From Saliniplasma sp046497075 (lineage in GTDB: Archaea > Thermoplasmatota > Thermoplasmata > Halarchaeoplasmatales > Halarchaeoplasmataceae), in contig JAWOGF010000054.1 of the NCBI GenBank assembly GCA_046497075.1, forward strand, positions 1-64,000: a stretch of DNA of 64,000 bases, read 5' to 3'. The position numbers and the translations under genes were made by a program. Positions 7,117 to 15,892 of this stretch are shown here, piece after piece (the stretch's first letter is position 1; each line of letters opens with the position of its first letter). The notes under the pieces were generated by a model. It worked only from the letters and a program-made list of their open reading frames with translations. It was not told where the DNA came from and ran no database searches.

Positions 7117-9039
7117 GTGAACAATATGAGTGTTGAAGATATTTTGAACGATGCAAAAGAAGCAATTCGGGAAGTTCTTCCTAGACCTGTAAATGTGACT
7201 AATATAGAGTTTGAGGGTTCTACCATCGTTATTTATACAAAAGATTTGGACGCCTTCACGAAGGAATCTGGGATAGTTAAAAAACTTGCAGAGAAGGTTA
7301 AAAGGAGGATATCCATCAGACCTGATGCTTCGTTATTGGATAATCCCGAAGAAGCCGAAGGGAAAATTAATGAGATTATCCCGGACGAAGCTAAAGTAAC
7401 AGATATGTTCTTTAAGGAAGATTTAGGGGAAGTCACAATCGAAGCAGAAGCTCCGGGTATAGCCATAGGTAAGAAAGGGAAGGTCTTGAATGAGATAAAA
7501 AGAAAAACTGGATGGGCACCAGATGTGGTGAGAGCCCCGCCTATTGAGTCAAAGACTGTAAAAGACATCAGAAGTTATTTAAGAACTGTAAGAACTCAAA
7601 GGAGAAAGTTCCTCAATACACTAGGTAGGAAGATAAATAGAGATACACGTTCAGGGGAAACTTTTGCAAGGATAACAGCCCTTGGCGGTTATAGAGAAGT
7701 AGGAAGATCCGCTCATCTTCTGCACACTCGAGATAGTAAGGTCCTAATTGACTGCGGTGCTGATGTATCATCTGATGATGACGGTACCCCTTACCTCAAT
7801 GCCCCTGAACTGCTGCCATTAGATAATATAGATGGCATAATTCTGACCCACGCCCACCTTGACCACAGTGGTTTGATACCCGCACTTTATAAATATGGTT
7901 TTGAAGGCCCTGTTTACTGTACCTCACCAACGAGAGATCTTGCAGCTCTATTACAACTAGATTATATCAAGGTCGCTGTTGGGGAAGCTAGAGACCCTCC
8001 CTATAAATCTTCACATGTTAGGGAAGCAGTGAAGCACACAATCCCTTTAGAATATGGGGAGACAACCGACATAGCACCCGATATAAGACTGACACTTCAT
8101 AATGCAGGCCATATATTAGGTTCTGCTGTAGCTCATCTTCATATCGGAGACGGGGATTATAATGTTGCTTTTACAGGGGATATAAAATATGATAATACAT
8201 GGTTGTTTAATCAAGCTGTAAATAAGTTCCCTCGGATAGAAACCGTGGTTATGGAGTCTACTTATGGTGGATATCATGATCTACAACCCAGTCGAAGAGA
8301 TGCTGTAGCCCAGCTAAAAGATATTTTGGAACAACAACTTAAAAAGGAGGGCGGAAAAGTTCTTATCCCGGTTTTTGCAGTAGGTAGATCACAGGAAGTC
8401 ATGCTTGTTATCGAAGAAGCTATGAATAAAGGTGAGATGCCTGAAGCGCCAGTATATCTAGATGGTATGATCTGGGAGGCAACAGCCATCCATACCGCCT
8501 ATCCCGAATTTTTAAATAACAAACTCAAGAAAAAGATATTCCATCAAGACGAAAACCCATTCTTGTCAGATATATTTAATCAGGTGGATAGCAGAGATAT
8601 GAGGGAGGGGATATGTGATAGCTCAGAACCCGCCATCGTTTTAGCGACTGCAGGTATGATGAACGGGGGACCGGTATTAGAATATTTCAAGGCGTGGGGA
8701 GATGACCCTGAATCCGCTATTATCTTTGTTGGGTATCAGGCCGATGGAACCATAGGAGATAGGATCCAAAAGGAATACGATCATATTACATTGACACAGA
8801 ATGGAGATCCTATTGATATAAAGGTGAATCTCAAAGTACATACCTGTGAAGGCTTCTCTGGCCATAGTGACAGGATCCAACTACTTCATTATATAAGCAG
8901 TATGAAACCAAGTCCAGAAAGGGTACTGGTGAGTCACGGAGAAGAAGGGAAATGTACCAATCTAGCCAGCACTATATATAAAAAATATGGGATGGAGACT
9001 AGAACCCCGAAAAATCTAGAAACTGTAAGATTATATTAG
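7117..9039 (+). CDS. aCPSF1, KH-domain beta-CASP ribonuclease
   Basis: A 640-residue metallo-beta-lactamase/beta-CASP nuclease that in archaea cleaves RNA 3' ends and terminates transcription genome-wide. The N-terminal ~150 residues are KH-like domains (EAPGIAIGKKGKVLNEIKRKTGW is the GxxG loop). The MBL domain has THAHLDHSG at about 243-251, NAGHILGSA near 331 and FTGDIKYD near 350. The beta-CASP part has ESTYGG, PVFAVGRSQEVM, TAGMMNGGPV and the final SGHSD and VSHGEEG motifs. ATG at 7126 (MSVEDIL) is more likely the start than 7117. It is downstream of psmB on the same strand. Confidence 0.96.
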   Translation: MNNMSVEDILNDAKEAIREVLPRPVNVTNIEFEGSTIVIYTKDLDAFTKESGIVKKLAEKVKRRISIRPDASLLDNPEEAEGKINEIIPDEAKVTDMFFKEDLGEVTIEAEAPGIAIGKKGKVLNEIKRKTGWAPDVVRAPPIESKTVKDIRSYLRTVRTQRRKFLNTLGRKINRDTRSGETFARITALGGYREVGRSAHLLHTRDSKVLIDCGADVSSDDDGTPYLNAPELLPLDNIDGIILTHAHLDHSGLIPALYKYGFEGPVYCTSPTRDLAALLQLDYIKVAVGEARDPPYKSSHVREAVKHTIPLEYGETTDIAPDIRLTLHNAGHILGSAVAHLHIGDGDYNVAFTGDIKYDNTWLFNQAVNKFPRIETVVMESTYGGYHDLQPSRRDAVAQLKDILEQQLKKEGGKVLIPVFAVGRSQEVMLVIEEAMNKGEMPEAPVYLDGMIWEATAIHTAYPEFLNNKLKKKIFHQDENPFLSDIFNQVDSRDMREGICDSSEPAIVLATAGMMNGGPVLEYFKAWGDDPESAIIFVGYQADGTIGDRIQKEYDHITLTQNGDPIDIKVNLKVHTCEGFSGHSDRIQLLHYISSMKPSPERVLVSHGEEGKCTNLASTIYKKYGMETRTPKNLETVRLY

Positions 9040-9057
9040 TCTTATACATTATTAGTC

Positions 9058-9678
9058 TTATAATTCTTGTTCGAAATCTTCCATCTCGAATGGAAAATCT
9101 TCTCTTTTTTCTATGTCTCCTTTTATCATGGCCATCTCTCTTGCTAGAAGCCAAAATACCAACGCAAGAGCTTTCCTACCTTTATTATTTGTAGGAAGTG
9201 CGATATCGATATTTTCTAGTCTATTATTGGTATCTACAAGTCCTATTAAAGGGATACCTATACCTACTGCCTCTCTAACAGCCTGTCTGTCTGCAGCAGG
9301 ATCTACTACCAACATTATCTCAGGTTCGATAAATGAGTGTAGTGAGGGATTGGTCAGTGTACCCGGGATGAATCTACCTGCTAAACTCATTGTACCCACT
9401 ATCTCAGAAAATTTTTCAATGGGTTTCTTTCCGTACTGTCTCGCAGAAACCAAAAGTATCCTTTCGGGAGGATAACGAGATAGCAATTTTGCAACAGATG
9501 TGATTCTGCTGTCACTTTTATTAACGTCCAAAACGAATAGACCGTCGTCTCTCACTTTAAAGATAAAATCCTCCATCGAAGCGCTTTTTTGCTGTGTTCC
9601 GATGTGGACACCTGCAGTCAAATATTGCTCTTCTGGTATTAGCATATCTTCTTCATCTTCAACCATACCTTCTTCCAT
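9058..9678 (-). CDS. rps2: 30S ribosomal protein uS2
   Basis: A 206-residue archaeal S2 protein of the small subunit. Diagnostic segments: YLTAGVHIGTQQKS near 20, FIFKVRDDGLFVLDVNKSD, RFIPGTLTNP near 102, EPEIMLVVDPAADRQAVREAVGIGIPLIGLVDTNN near 118-152, and LALVFWLLAREM at the C-terminus. The acidic N-terminal extension is unusual but short. It lies 2 bp after rpoK; rpoK-rps2 is a conserved archaeal gene pair within a larger RNA polymerase and ribosomal operon, the rest of which is not here. Confidence 0.97.
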   Translation of the reverse strand: MEEGMVEDEEDMLIPEEQYLTAGVHIGTQQKSASMEDFIFKVRDDGLFVLDVNKSDSRITSVAKLLSRYPPERILLVSARQYGKKPIEKFSEIVGTMSLAGRFIPGTLTNPSLHSFIEPEIMLVVDPAADRQAVREAVGIGIPLIGLVDTNNRLENIDIALPTNNKGRKALALVFWLLAREMAMIKGDIEKREDFPFEMEDFEQEL

Positions 9679-9680
9679 TG

Positions 9681-9860
9681 TTATTCCTCTCTTAAAACTG
9701 AGATGGGTATTACACCTTTGTCGTATTCAGCCACGGCGATATCCACGGGATCTATCATATCTACTGGTACTTCTATCAGTGGTGGAGCCCCCATGGATAT
9801 CTGTAATGATCTTGCGCCTATTATCCTAGCCTTTTCAAATCGGGTGTGTTCCCTTGTCAT
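9681..9860 (-). CDS. rpoK: DNA-directed RNA polymerase subunit K (Rpb6 homologue)
   Basis: A 59-residue protein if started at MTREHTRFEK (ATG at 9858-9860). The longer reading frame to 9893 adds 11 residues not seen in the family. The body TRFEKARIIGARSLQISMGAPPLIEVP, then DPVDIAVAEYDKGVIPISVLR, is the invariant Rpb6/omega core that clamps the RNA polymerase C-terminus. It precedes uS2 by 2 bp and is divergent from the ThiI-like gene. Confidence 0.95.
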   Translation of the reverse strand: MTREHTRFEKARIIGARSLQISMGAPPLIEVPVDMIDPVDIAVAEYDKGVIPISVLREE

Positions 9861-9966
9861 ATTTACTAATCCATCTACCCAAAACAAAGTCATATAATAA
9901 GCTTTTTGTTCGACTTAGGCCTTTTTTCCCTAATCTTATATACATCTTACGCTTTCAACGGGTTGC

Positions 9967-10587
9967 ATGGCACATAAGGTAGTGGTTTTGCTTTCAGGAG
10001 GGATAGATTCTCCCGTCGCCGCACATATGTTCGCTGAGGCGGGTGCTGAAGTATTTTTGCTTAATATAGACCATAGGCCTTTTACTGATGATAAAACCCT
10101 AGAAAATGTGGACAATCTAACTAATAGATTAAGAGAGATCCATCCCGATATTCGCTCTTATCGGGCAAAATTTGAAGATATCCATAAAGCAATAACGAAA
10201 AATACAGAATCTAGCTTTAGGTGTATCCTTTGTAGACGGATGATGTACAGGGCCGCTGAGAAACTAGCAGAAAAAGTGGATGCCTCCTCTATAGCTACTG
10301 GAGAATCACTAGGTCAGGTAGCATCTCAAACTTTATCTAATCTAGCAACAGAGGATAATGCTGTAGAGATCTCTATTCATAGACCGTTGATCGGTTTAGA
10401 CAAAAATGAAATAATCGATATAGCTAAAGAGATCGGAACCTATGACATATCGATAAAACCGGCTGTTTGCTGTTTACTCACACCTAAAGGACCCAGGATA
10501 AAAAGTTCAGATGGGGATGTTTTACGTGAAGAAAAGAAGATAGAGATGGAAGAATTGTTAGATAGATTGGACTTTTTTGAATTTTAA
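9967..10587 (+). CDS. ThiI-like PP-loop sulfurtransferase lacking the THUMP domain
   Basis: A 206-residue protein made of only the adenylation (PP-loop) domain of ThiI, which in full-length enzymes makes 4-thiouridine-8 in tRNA. SGGIDSP at 10-16 is the ATP-binding PP-loop. A CxxC pair, Cys86 and Cys89 (RCILCRRMM), matches the catalytic or Fe-S cysteines of archaeal ThiI, and GESLGQVASQT follows. The N-terminal ferredoxin-like and THUMP tRNA-binding parts are missing, so tRNA recognition must come from a partner, or the substrate differs. It converges on an E1-like sulfur-carrier activating enzyme, which suggests sulfur transfer. Confidence 0.85.
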   Translation: MAHKVVVLLSGGIDSPVAAHMFAEAGAEVFLLNIDHRPFTDDKTLENVDNLTNRLREIHPDIRSYRAKFEDIHKAITKNTESSFRCILCRRMMYRAAEKLAEKVDASSIATGESLGQVASQTLSNLATEDNAVEISIHRPLIGLDKNEIIDIAKEIGTYDISIKPAVCCLLTPKGPRIKSSDGDVLREEKKIEMEELLDRLDFFEF

Positions 10588-10597
10588 GCTTAGATAT

Positions 10598-11602
10598 TTA
10601 TCTTCCAATATAGTCGGCATAAAGGCTTTTCGCTTTGTTGATATCTTCAGTTCCCTTGATAATGACTCTACCATTTTTAAAGATATTTAATTCATAGTTT
10701 TCTACATTTAACCTGACTAGATGTTCGCCTATCTTTTTTGCTTCTCTATACCTTTTTACGAAATCATCGAGATTTACTTCGTCTTTATCTGATGGCGTTA
10801 TTTGGACTGCTTCTCGTCCACACAACTTTACTGTTTCGTCTTCTTTTCCTTCGAGATATTTAAAATCATAATTAACACAGCAGTTACAATCTTCCTTTTT
10901 CCTCACTTCCGTCAAGTCGAATTCATTCCTCCAGAGATCAATAGTGAGGAGTTCTTTTCTATTTTTCATACCTACCAGGAATTTCACGGCCTCCGTAGCA
11001 GCTATATTAGCGATAACACGGGGCAGTGTGAAAAGGATACCTTCAGATGCACACGTTCCTAGACTTTCACTATTTGGTTGTTCAGGTATGAGGCACCTCA
11101 GACAGGGAGAATTCTCTGATGTGATATTCATAGTCATCCCATAGGTTCCAAGGACAGCGGAGTATATCCATGGTATACCGTGTTTTATGCATGCATCATT
11201 CAATAAGAACCTCAATTTCATATTATCCGAAGCGTCCATAACTATGTCCGAACCCATTATCAAGTTCTCTATATTTTTTGTATTAACATCCAACACGTGC
11301 CCTTCGATCATTATGTCAGAATTGATGGATCTTAACTTTTCTTCCGCGACTTCAGCCTTGGGCTTTCCGATATCATTTTCATCGAAAAGCGTTTGTCTTT
11401 GAAGATTAGATAATTCCACAAAATCTCTATCCGCAATAATTATCTCACCCACACCACAGCGTGCTAACCCATCCGCTAACACAGTACCAAGTGCTCCCTG
11501 ACCCAAGATAGTCACTCTACTTTCGTCGATCCTACTTTGGCCCTCTTTTCCTATCTCTTTTAAAACTAAATGTCTAGAGTACCTATCGGATAATTCGCTC
11601 AT
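10598..11602 (-). CDS. E1-like ThiF/MoeB/UbaA-family adenylyltransferase
   Basis: The 334-residue protein activates a ubiquitin-like sulfur carrier (SAMP, MoaD or ThiS type) by C-terminal adenylation. Nucleotide-binding GQGALGTVLADGLA is near 35-48, IADRDFVELSNLQRQ near 57-71, and KPKAEVAEEKL near 81. A CLRC pair near 174 and CNCC near 240 form the zinc site, and Cys in LGTCASEGI near 188 is the likely catalytic residue. A C-terminal ~75-residue domain ending IIKGTEDINKAKSLYADYIG is typical of archaeal UbaA-like proteins. It is convergent with the ThiI-like gene (10 bp apart). Sulfur relay for tRNA thiolation or molybdopterin is the likely job. Confidence 0.88.
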   Translation of the reverse strand: MSELSDRYSRHLVLKEIGKEGQSRIDESRVTILGQGALGTVLADGLARCGVGEIIIADRDFVELSNLQRQTLFDENDIGKPKAEVAEEKLRSINSDIMIEGHVLDVNTKNIENLIMGSDIVMDASDNMKLRFLLNDACIKHGIPWIYSAVLGTYGMTMNITSENSPCLRCLIPEQPNSESLGTCASEGILFTLPRVIANIAATEAVKFLVGMKNRKELLTIDLWRNEFDLTEVRKKEDCNCCVNYDFKYLEGKEDETVKLCGREAVQITPSDKDEVNLDDFVKRYREAKKIGEHLVRLNVENYELNIFKNGRVIIKGTEDINKAKSLYADYIGR

Positions 11603-11630
11603 GATTTAACGAACCTGATTATATTTAATA

Positions 11631-11672
11631 TATTTTTGTTTAGAATTCTTGTATTTTTGTTTAGGATTCTTG
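11631..11672. repeat. two tandem 21-bp direct repeats
   Basis: The unit TATTTTTGTTTAGAATTCTTG (21 nt, split here as TATTTTTGTTTAG plus AATTCTTG) occurs at 11631-11651 and again at 11652-11672 with one A-to-G change. It lies between the divergent E1-like gene and the membrane protein gene, in the region where their promoters should be. Confidence 0.7.
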
Positions 11673-11721
11673 AAGAGGTTTAGGAAAAATAATTAAGTAT
11701 TGTAATTATATCTCCTACTCG

Positions 11722-13383
11722 ATGAAAAATAACTCCAAAATAATACTGTTATCTCTAATATCGATAACTTTATTTTCTTTGTTCATGAGAACTATACCTC
11801 TCTTTAGATATTCAATGTGGGGTATGGATTGTGGAGAATACGTTTATTATACTCAAAGATGGGTGAGTACTGGTTCGTCATACCTAAGCATAGATGGTTG
11901 GGGACAAGCCTATCCTTTTTTTCCTGGAATGTTTGTTTTGAGCGGTACGTTTTCCTTGACCACCAATGTATCAATCTTGAGTAGTACCGTTTTCCTACCT
12001 GTAATCATATCTTCTTTCGTTCCACTTCTAGTTTTTTTGATATCACATAAGATAACTAGAAAATGGAAACCCTCCTTGATATCATCAATATTTCTCAGTT
12101 TAGTAGCCCCCTTCGTTTATAATTATTCTCAACCTAAACCTGAAACATTAGGATTCTTTTTGATGACTGTATTCCTGATATTTTTCGTAACGCTATCTAG
12201 AGATAGTAAAAAGTTTTATCTTTTGATGATCCCTACTGCAGTGGCTTTAATTGTCACACATCATCTCACTACGTACTTTACGATATTATTTATCCTAGGA
12301 GGTATCTTTTTCTCAGAATTTGTTAAAAGAAGGTCTGATGATAATAATCTCTATAAATTTTATTCATACCTTCTACTTACTACTATTGCCATTTCATTTT
12401 GGATGTTATACGCGGAGCCGTTCCGTAAAAATAGAATATACATGGCATTGGGTACCCCCTCCTATTCGATAATCGCGGTTCCTTATATCATAATATTTGC
12501 AGCTTATGTAATTATCAAACTCAGAAGAAAATCAGGATATATGTTACCTATTAACATCCATAAGCAAAATATCAAGACTTTTCTGAAATTTGCAGTACCA
12601 TCTCTTATAATCGGTGCAGTCTTACTTTTGTTAGCAGGATTCTATAGAGTACCGGGTAGAGATTTTAAACTTAGTTATCAAGTCCTGTTTTATTTCCCTC
12701 TACTAATTTTAGGAATCCTAGCAGTTGAAGCGAGGAAGATAATAAAAGTATTTGGAGATGGTATGCATGTTGTAGGTTGGTTTTTATTTGGTTCTCTCTC
12801 GATGACCTTGGGGATATTAACAGAGGATTCCTCTCTTCTTCCTATGAGACAACTCTCCTTTTTACTGTTGCCGCTATCTATATTATTAGGGTTGGGTATA
12901 ACCCAGATCTTCATCCTTTACAACCCGTTTAAGAAAAAAAGGAAAAAGGTCGTTATGGTCATTCTGATATCTATCCTTCTTTTATGGTCCGTTCCTCTCA
13001 CGTATCCAACGCAGGAAAGTGTGAGTGGTTATGAGGAAGGGAGTGATTGGGATGATTTAGAGGCGGGCATATGGAGCAGAAATATAGATGGAAAAATAGC
13101 TACTGACCATAGGATGAGTGCAGTTCTATTTGGGGTTGGTAACGAAAATCTTACGTGGATAGAAGGATATGACATATACTTCTCTCAAGACCCAAGTGAT
13201 ATACGGGGAGAACTAGATGAATTTAATGTAAGTTACATCTTATGGGATCAAGAGATGTTGAACGGGGTAACCACAAAACCTGGGATGACCCCTTATAGTT
13301 TTGATGAATCGACTCGAAATTATTATGGGATGAATCATTATTCGATATATCTAACTGAAGAATGCCAGACGTATAAAGTTTAA
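11722..13383 (+). CDS. GT-C-like polytopic membrane protein, probable glycosyltransferase
   Basis: A 553-residue integral membrane protein with about 11-12 hydrophobic segments and a C-terminal extramembrane domain of roughly 120 residues. After the first transmembrane segment comes a loop with MWGMDCGEYVYYTQRW; an acidic residue in the first loop is the usual catalytic feature of GT-C (PMT/ArnT/OST-like) enzymes that use lipid-linked sugar donors. THHLTTYFT near 177 and a C-terminal part with SDWDDLEAGIWSR and DHRMSAVLFG also fit. I do not recognise the exact family. The next gene, 60 bp downstream, is a small membrane protein, and the two may work together. Confidence 0.6.
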   Translation: MKNNSKIILLSLISITLFSLFMRTIPLFRYSMWGMDCGEYVYYTQRWVSTGSSYLSIDGWGQAYPFFPGMFVLSGTFSLTTNVSILSSTVFLPVIISSFVPLLVFLISHKITRKWKPSLISSIFLSLVAPFVYNYSQPKPETLGFFLMTVFLIFFVTLSRDSKKFYLLMIPTAVALIVTHHLTTYFTILFILGGIFFSEFVKRRSDDNNLYKFYSYLLLTTIAISFWMLYAEPFRKNRIYMALGTPSYSIIAVPYIIIFAAYVIIKLRRKSGYMLPINIHKQNIKTFLKFAVPSLIIGAVLLLLAGFYRVPGRDFKLSYQVLFYFPLLILGILAVEARKIIKVFGDGMHVVGWFLFGSLSMTLGILTEDSSLLPMRQLSFLLLPLSILLGLGITQIFILYNPFKKKRKKVVMVILISILLLWSVPLTYPTQESVSGYEEGSDWDDLEAGIWSRNIDGKIATDHRMSAVLFGVGNENLTWIEGYDIYFSQDPSDIRGELDEFNVSYILWDQEMLNGVTTKPGMTPYSFDESTRNYYGMNHYSIYLTEECQTYKV

Positions 13384-13442
13384 AATTCTTTAATCGAAAC
13401 GTTTATTTTGATTAGAACTGATAAGAATAGTAAAAGATAAGC

Positions 13443-13958
13443 ATGACCGTAAAAGAAAAAATAAAAAATGCGTTGACATTAACCCCTCGTTTATTTAAAA
13501 GAGAGATCAATAAAAATAGGAGTTCTGTTCCATTTTTGATTTCTATTTCCTTTTTAGCATCCTTTATTGGCGCAAGGTTATGGGTGATATATTTAGGAGC
13601 CGCAGAAACTACTCCTCCACCCACCTCCGTGGGGCGAAATGTTGTTTTGGGGGGATACCATATTCATCATATTACATATGGTATAATATTGATATCTATC
13701 TCAGCGTGGTTATCTATAAATTACTGGAGTCGGTCAATTGTAAGGATCAGTTCAATATTGTATGGATTAGGACTAGGTCTGGTTATTGAGCAATTGGGAT
13801 TCATCATCGGTGGAATAGAAGCGTATAGGGCGGACATAGAAGTATTTTTTATAGCTGTTCTTATTATAGCCATCCTTTTGAGTGTTGTGTATTTCCCCTC
13901 CTTTTATAGCAGTATGAAAAGGGATATCAAAAGATGGAGAAGGATATTTCAGAGATGA
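13443..13958 (+). CDS. four-TM membrane protein with a HIHH motif
   Basis: A 171-residue conserved membrane protein of unknown function. It has a short basic N-terminus, then about four transmembrane segments (roughly 30-50, 75-95, 98-120 and 133-155) and a basic C-terminal tail (KRDIKRWRRIF). The loop before the second segment holds GGYHIHHITYG, whose clustered histidines could bind a metal. A conserved Glu lies in GLVIEQLGFIIGG. It follows the GT-C-like gene on the same strand. A role in membrane or lipid chemistry is possible but unsupported. Confidence 0.65.
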   Translation: MTVKEKIKNALTLTPRLFKREINKNRSSVPFLISISFLASFIGARLWVIYLGAAETTPPPTSVGRNVVLGGYHIHHITYGIILISISAWLSINYWSRSIVRISSILYGLGLGLVIEQLGFIIGGIEAYRADIEVFFIAVLIIAILLSVVYFPSFYSSMKRDIKRWRRIFQR

Positions 13959-13959
13959 T

Positions 13960-14601
13960 TCATCCGGTGAATTTGCATAAATTGGAAAGCGGGCAAGATA
14001 TGCATCGAGGCTCTTTCTTCTTACAATATTTTTTACCCAGTTCTACCAGTAGAGCGTGATATTCTTTGTAAACATCTAATTCGTTTGGTAATTTTGTTTC
14101 AAATAAATCCTGTATATCCTGGTATGTTCCTTCATAATTTAAGACCCTTTTTAATATCCTCCTAGTGTATGCATCGACGACGAATCTTGGCTCTTCTCCA
14201 GCATATAAAATTATGCTGTCAGCAGTTTCGGGGCCTATACCTTTTATTGTCAAAAGAAAATCTCTCAAATCATTTCTTTTCAGTAATGAATCTATGTTCC
14301 CGTTATCCGATATAGCGTTAGCTAGTCTTTTTAGTCTTTTAGACTTCTGTTTATAGAAACCTGTCGGTTTTATTAGGTACTGGATGTTTTTCATACTAGA
14401 ATTTTTTATGGCGGTTGGATTCAGCATTTTCTTTTCTCTTAAATTTTCGATAGCCCTCTTAACATTAACCCAACTCACGTTTTGGGTCAATATAGCTCCC
14501 ACCATCATCTCGAATTTTGTATCTGCCGGCCACCAATTTTGTTCCCCAAATTCAGTTTTCAGGATATCGTATATGCGCATCAATACTTTTGATTCTACCA
14601 T
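13960..14601 (-). CDS. endonuclease III-superfamily DNA glycosylase with Fe-S cluster
   Basis: A 213-residue HhH-GPD protein of base-excision repair. It has FEMMVGAILTQNVSWVNVKRA near 30-50, a helix-hairpin-helix (LTIKGIGPETADSIILYA, about 117-134), the catalytic Asp143 in VVDAYTRRIL, and an Fe-S cluster with Cys193, Cys200, Cys203 and Cys209 (C-x6-C-x2-C-x5-C). The Lys that gives endonuclease III its lyase activity is replaced by Glu125 in the hairpin, so this is probably a monofunctional glycosylase, MagIII/alkyl-base-like rather than Nth-like. Substrate cannot be told from sequence. Confidence 0.85.
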   Translation of the reverse strand: MVESKVLMRIYDILKTEFGEQNWWPADTKFEMMVGAILTQNVSWVNVKRAIENLREKKMLNPTAIKNSSMKNIQYLIKPTGFYKQKSKRLKRLANAISDNGNIDSLLKRNDLRDFLLTIKGIGPETADSIILYAGEEPRFVVDAYTRRILKRVLNYEGTYQDIQDLFETKLPNELDVYKEYHALLVELGKKYCKKKEPRCISCPLSNLCKFTG

Positions 14602-14704
14602 CTATCTGGATATCAACACAGACCCATATAAATCGTTTTTCCACTTTCATATATCTCATCCCTCTCTCCGTAAAGATTAAGTTCTCATTTCAAGATTAAT
14701 AACT

Positions 14705-15805
14705 ATGCGGAGTAAAGGTACCGTAGACTTACCTCTACACGGGGGTCGAACTCCCCGGTGGTTATTCGAGAAGATGGTAGAACTCAGTAGATCTATAACC
14801 GAAGTGATTATTGATGAGTATGGTAAAAAGGAGTTCCTCGAGAGGATCACCGATCCGTACTGGTTTCAAGCCTTATCATGTACCATCGGGTTTGACTGGC
14901 ATTCGAGTGGTACAACAACGACCACTTGTGGTGCACTGAAAGTAGCTTTAGATCCTGAAGAACATGGCATAGCTTTTCTCGGCGGGAAAGGTAAGGCTAG
15001 TATGAGGACACCAGAAGAGATTAGATCTTTGGAGGAACATTTTCAGCTATCTCCGAAAAGATATGATGATATGTCATATACCTCTAAGATGATCGCTAAA
15101 GTGGACAACACCTGTATACAGGATAGATATAGTTTATATCATCATTCGTTTATTCTGGCAGAATCTGGAGATTGGGGTGTTATCCAGCAGGGCATGAATG
15201 ATGAAATTGGGTATGCTAGAAGATACCATTGGCTTTCTAATGAAATAGATGATTTATTAGAGGACCCTCATAAAGGAGTATGTTGTGACCGTAAAGAAAT
15301 AGACGTTCTAAATATGACCGATAGAAGGAGTGAAGATGCTAAGGAGATATCTGTTGACCTAATAAACGATGATCCAGAGCATCTAAGGAAGTATTTCAGG
15401 AAGAAAGGTCAAACGACGTTAACTAATTTTCATGAAGAGATAGAGATGCCCAGTCGTCATCAAGTTTTGGATATGGATATATCTAAAAAGGGATGGAGTA
15501 CCTTGGAAAGAGCTTATGAAATTCAACCTACAGATTACGAAGAATTGATCTCTTTGGAAGGGATGGGTCCAAAAAAGATCAGAGCCTTGGCTTTAGTTTC
15601 GGATCTGATTTATGGTTCTGAACCAAGCTGGAAGGATCCGGTCAAATACAGTTTTGCACACGGAGGTAAGGATGGCACCCCTTTCCCTGTAGATGAAGAG
15701 ATTTATAATTCTACTATCGATAATCTAAAAACGGTTTTGGAACAATCGGAAGTAAGAGAAAAGAGTAAAAAAAATGCCCTAAAAAGATTGAATAAATTGA
15801 TTTGA
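14705..15805 (+). CDS. DUF763 family protein
   Basis: A 366-residue member of DUF763, conserved in archaea and some bacteria, function unknown. Diagnostic features are the N-terminal TVDLPLHGGRTPRWLF, then DPYWFQALSCTIGFDWHSSGTTTT near 55-80 and GIAFLGGKGKASMRTPEEI near 90-105. A C-terminal region at about 280-310 has a helix-hairpin-helix-like ISLEGMGPKKIRALALVSDLIYG, which suggests DNA binding. It is upstream of PAN on the same strand with 87 bp between. Confidence 0.88.
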   Translation: MRSKGTVDLPLHGGRTPRWLFEKMVELSRSITEVIIDEYGKKEFLERITDPYWFQALSCTIGFDWHSSGTTTTTCGALKVALDPEEHGIAFLGGKGKASMRTPEEIRSLEEHFQLSPKRYDDMSYTSKMIAKVDNTCIQDRYSLYHHSFILAESGDWGVIQQGMNDEIGYARRYHWLSNEIDDLLEDPHKGVCCDRKEIDVLNMTDRRSEDAKEISVDLINDDPEHLRKYFRKKGQTTLTNFHEEIEMPSRHQVLDMDISKKGWSTLERAYEIQPTDYEELISLEGMGPKKIRALALVSDLIYGSEPSWKDPVKYSFAHGGKDGTPFPVDEEIYNSTIDNLKTVLEQSEVREKSKKNALKRLNKLI

Positions 15806-15842
15806 AAAAGGGTTTAGATATCTTTCTGGGATATGACCACAA

Positions 15843-15850
15843 CCTTTATA
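15843..15850 (+). promoter_or_regulatory. TATA box of the PAN gene
   Basis: CCTTTATA lies about 26 nt before the expected transcription start near 15873. A short leader with GGTGGT just before the TTG start at 15893 would serve as ribosome-binding site. Confidence 0.45.
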
Positions 15851-15892
15851 ACAAACTAATTTCATGAAAAATATAGGACAATTGGTGGTCAT

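Noticed and set aside
6677..7226. Minus-strand frames of 124-162 residues across psmB
   Set aside because: They are antisense shadows of the strongly supported proteasome and aCPSF1 genes.
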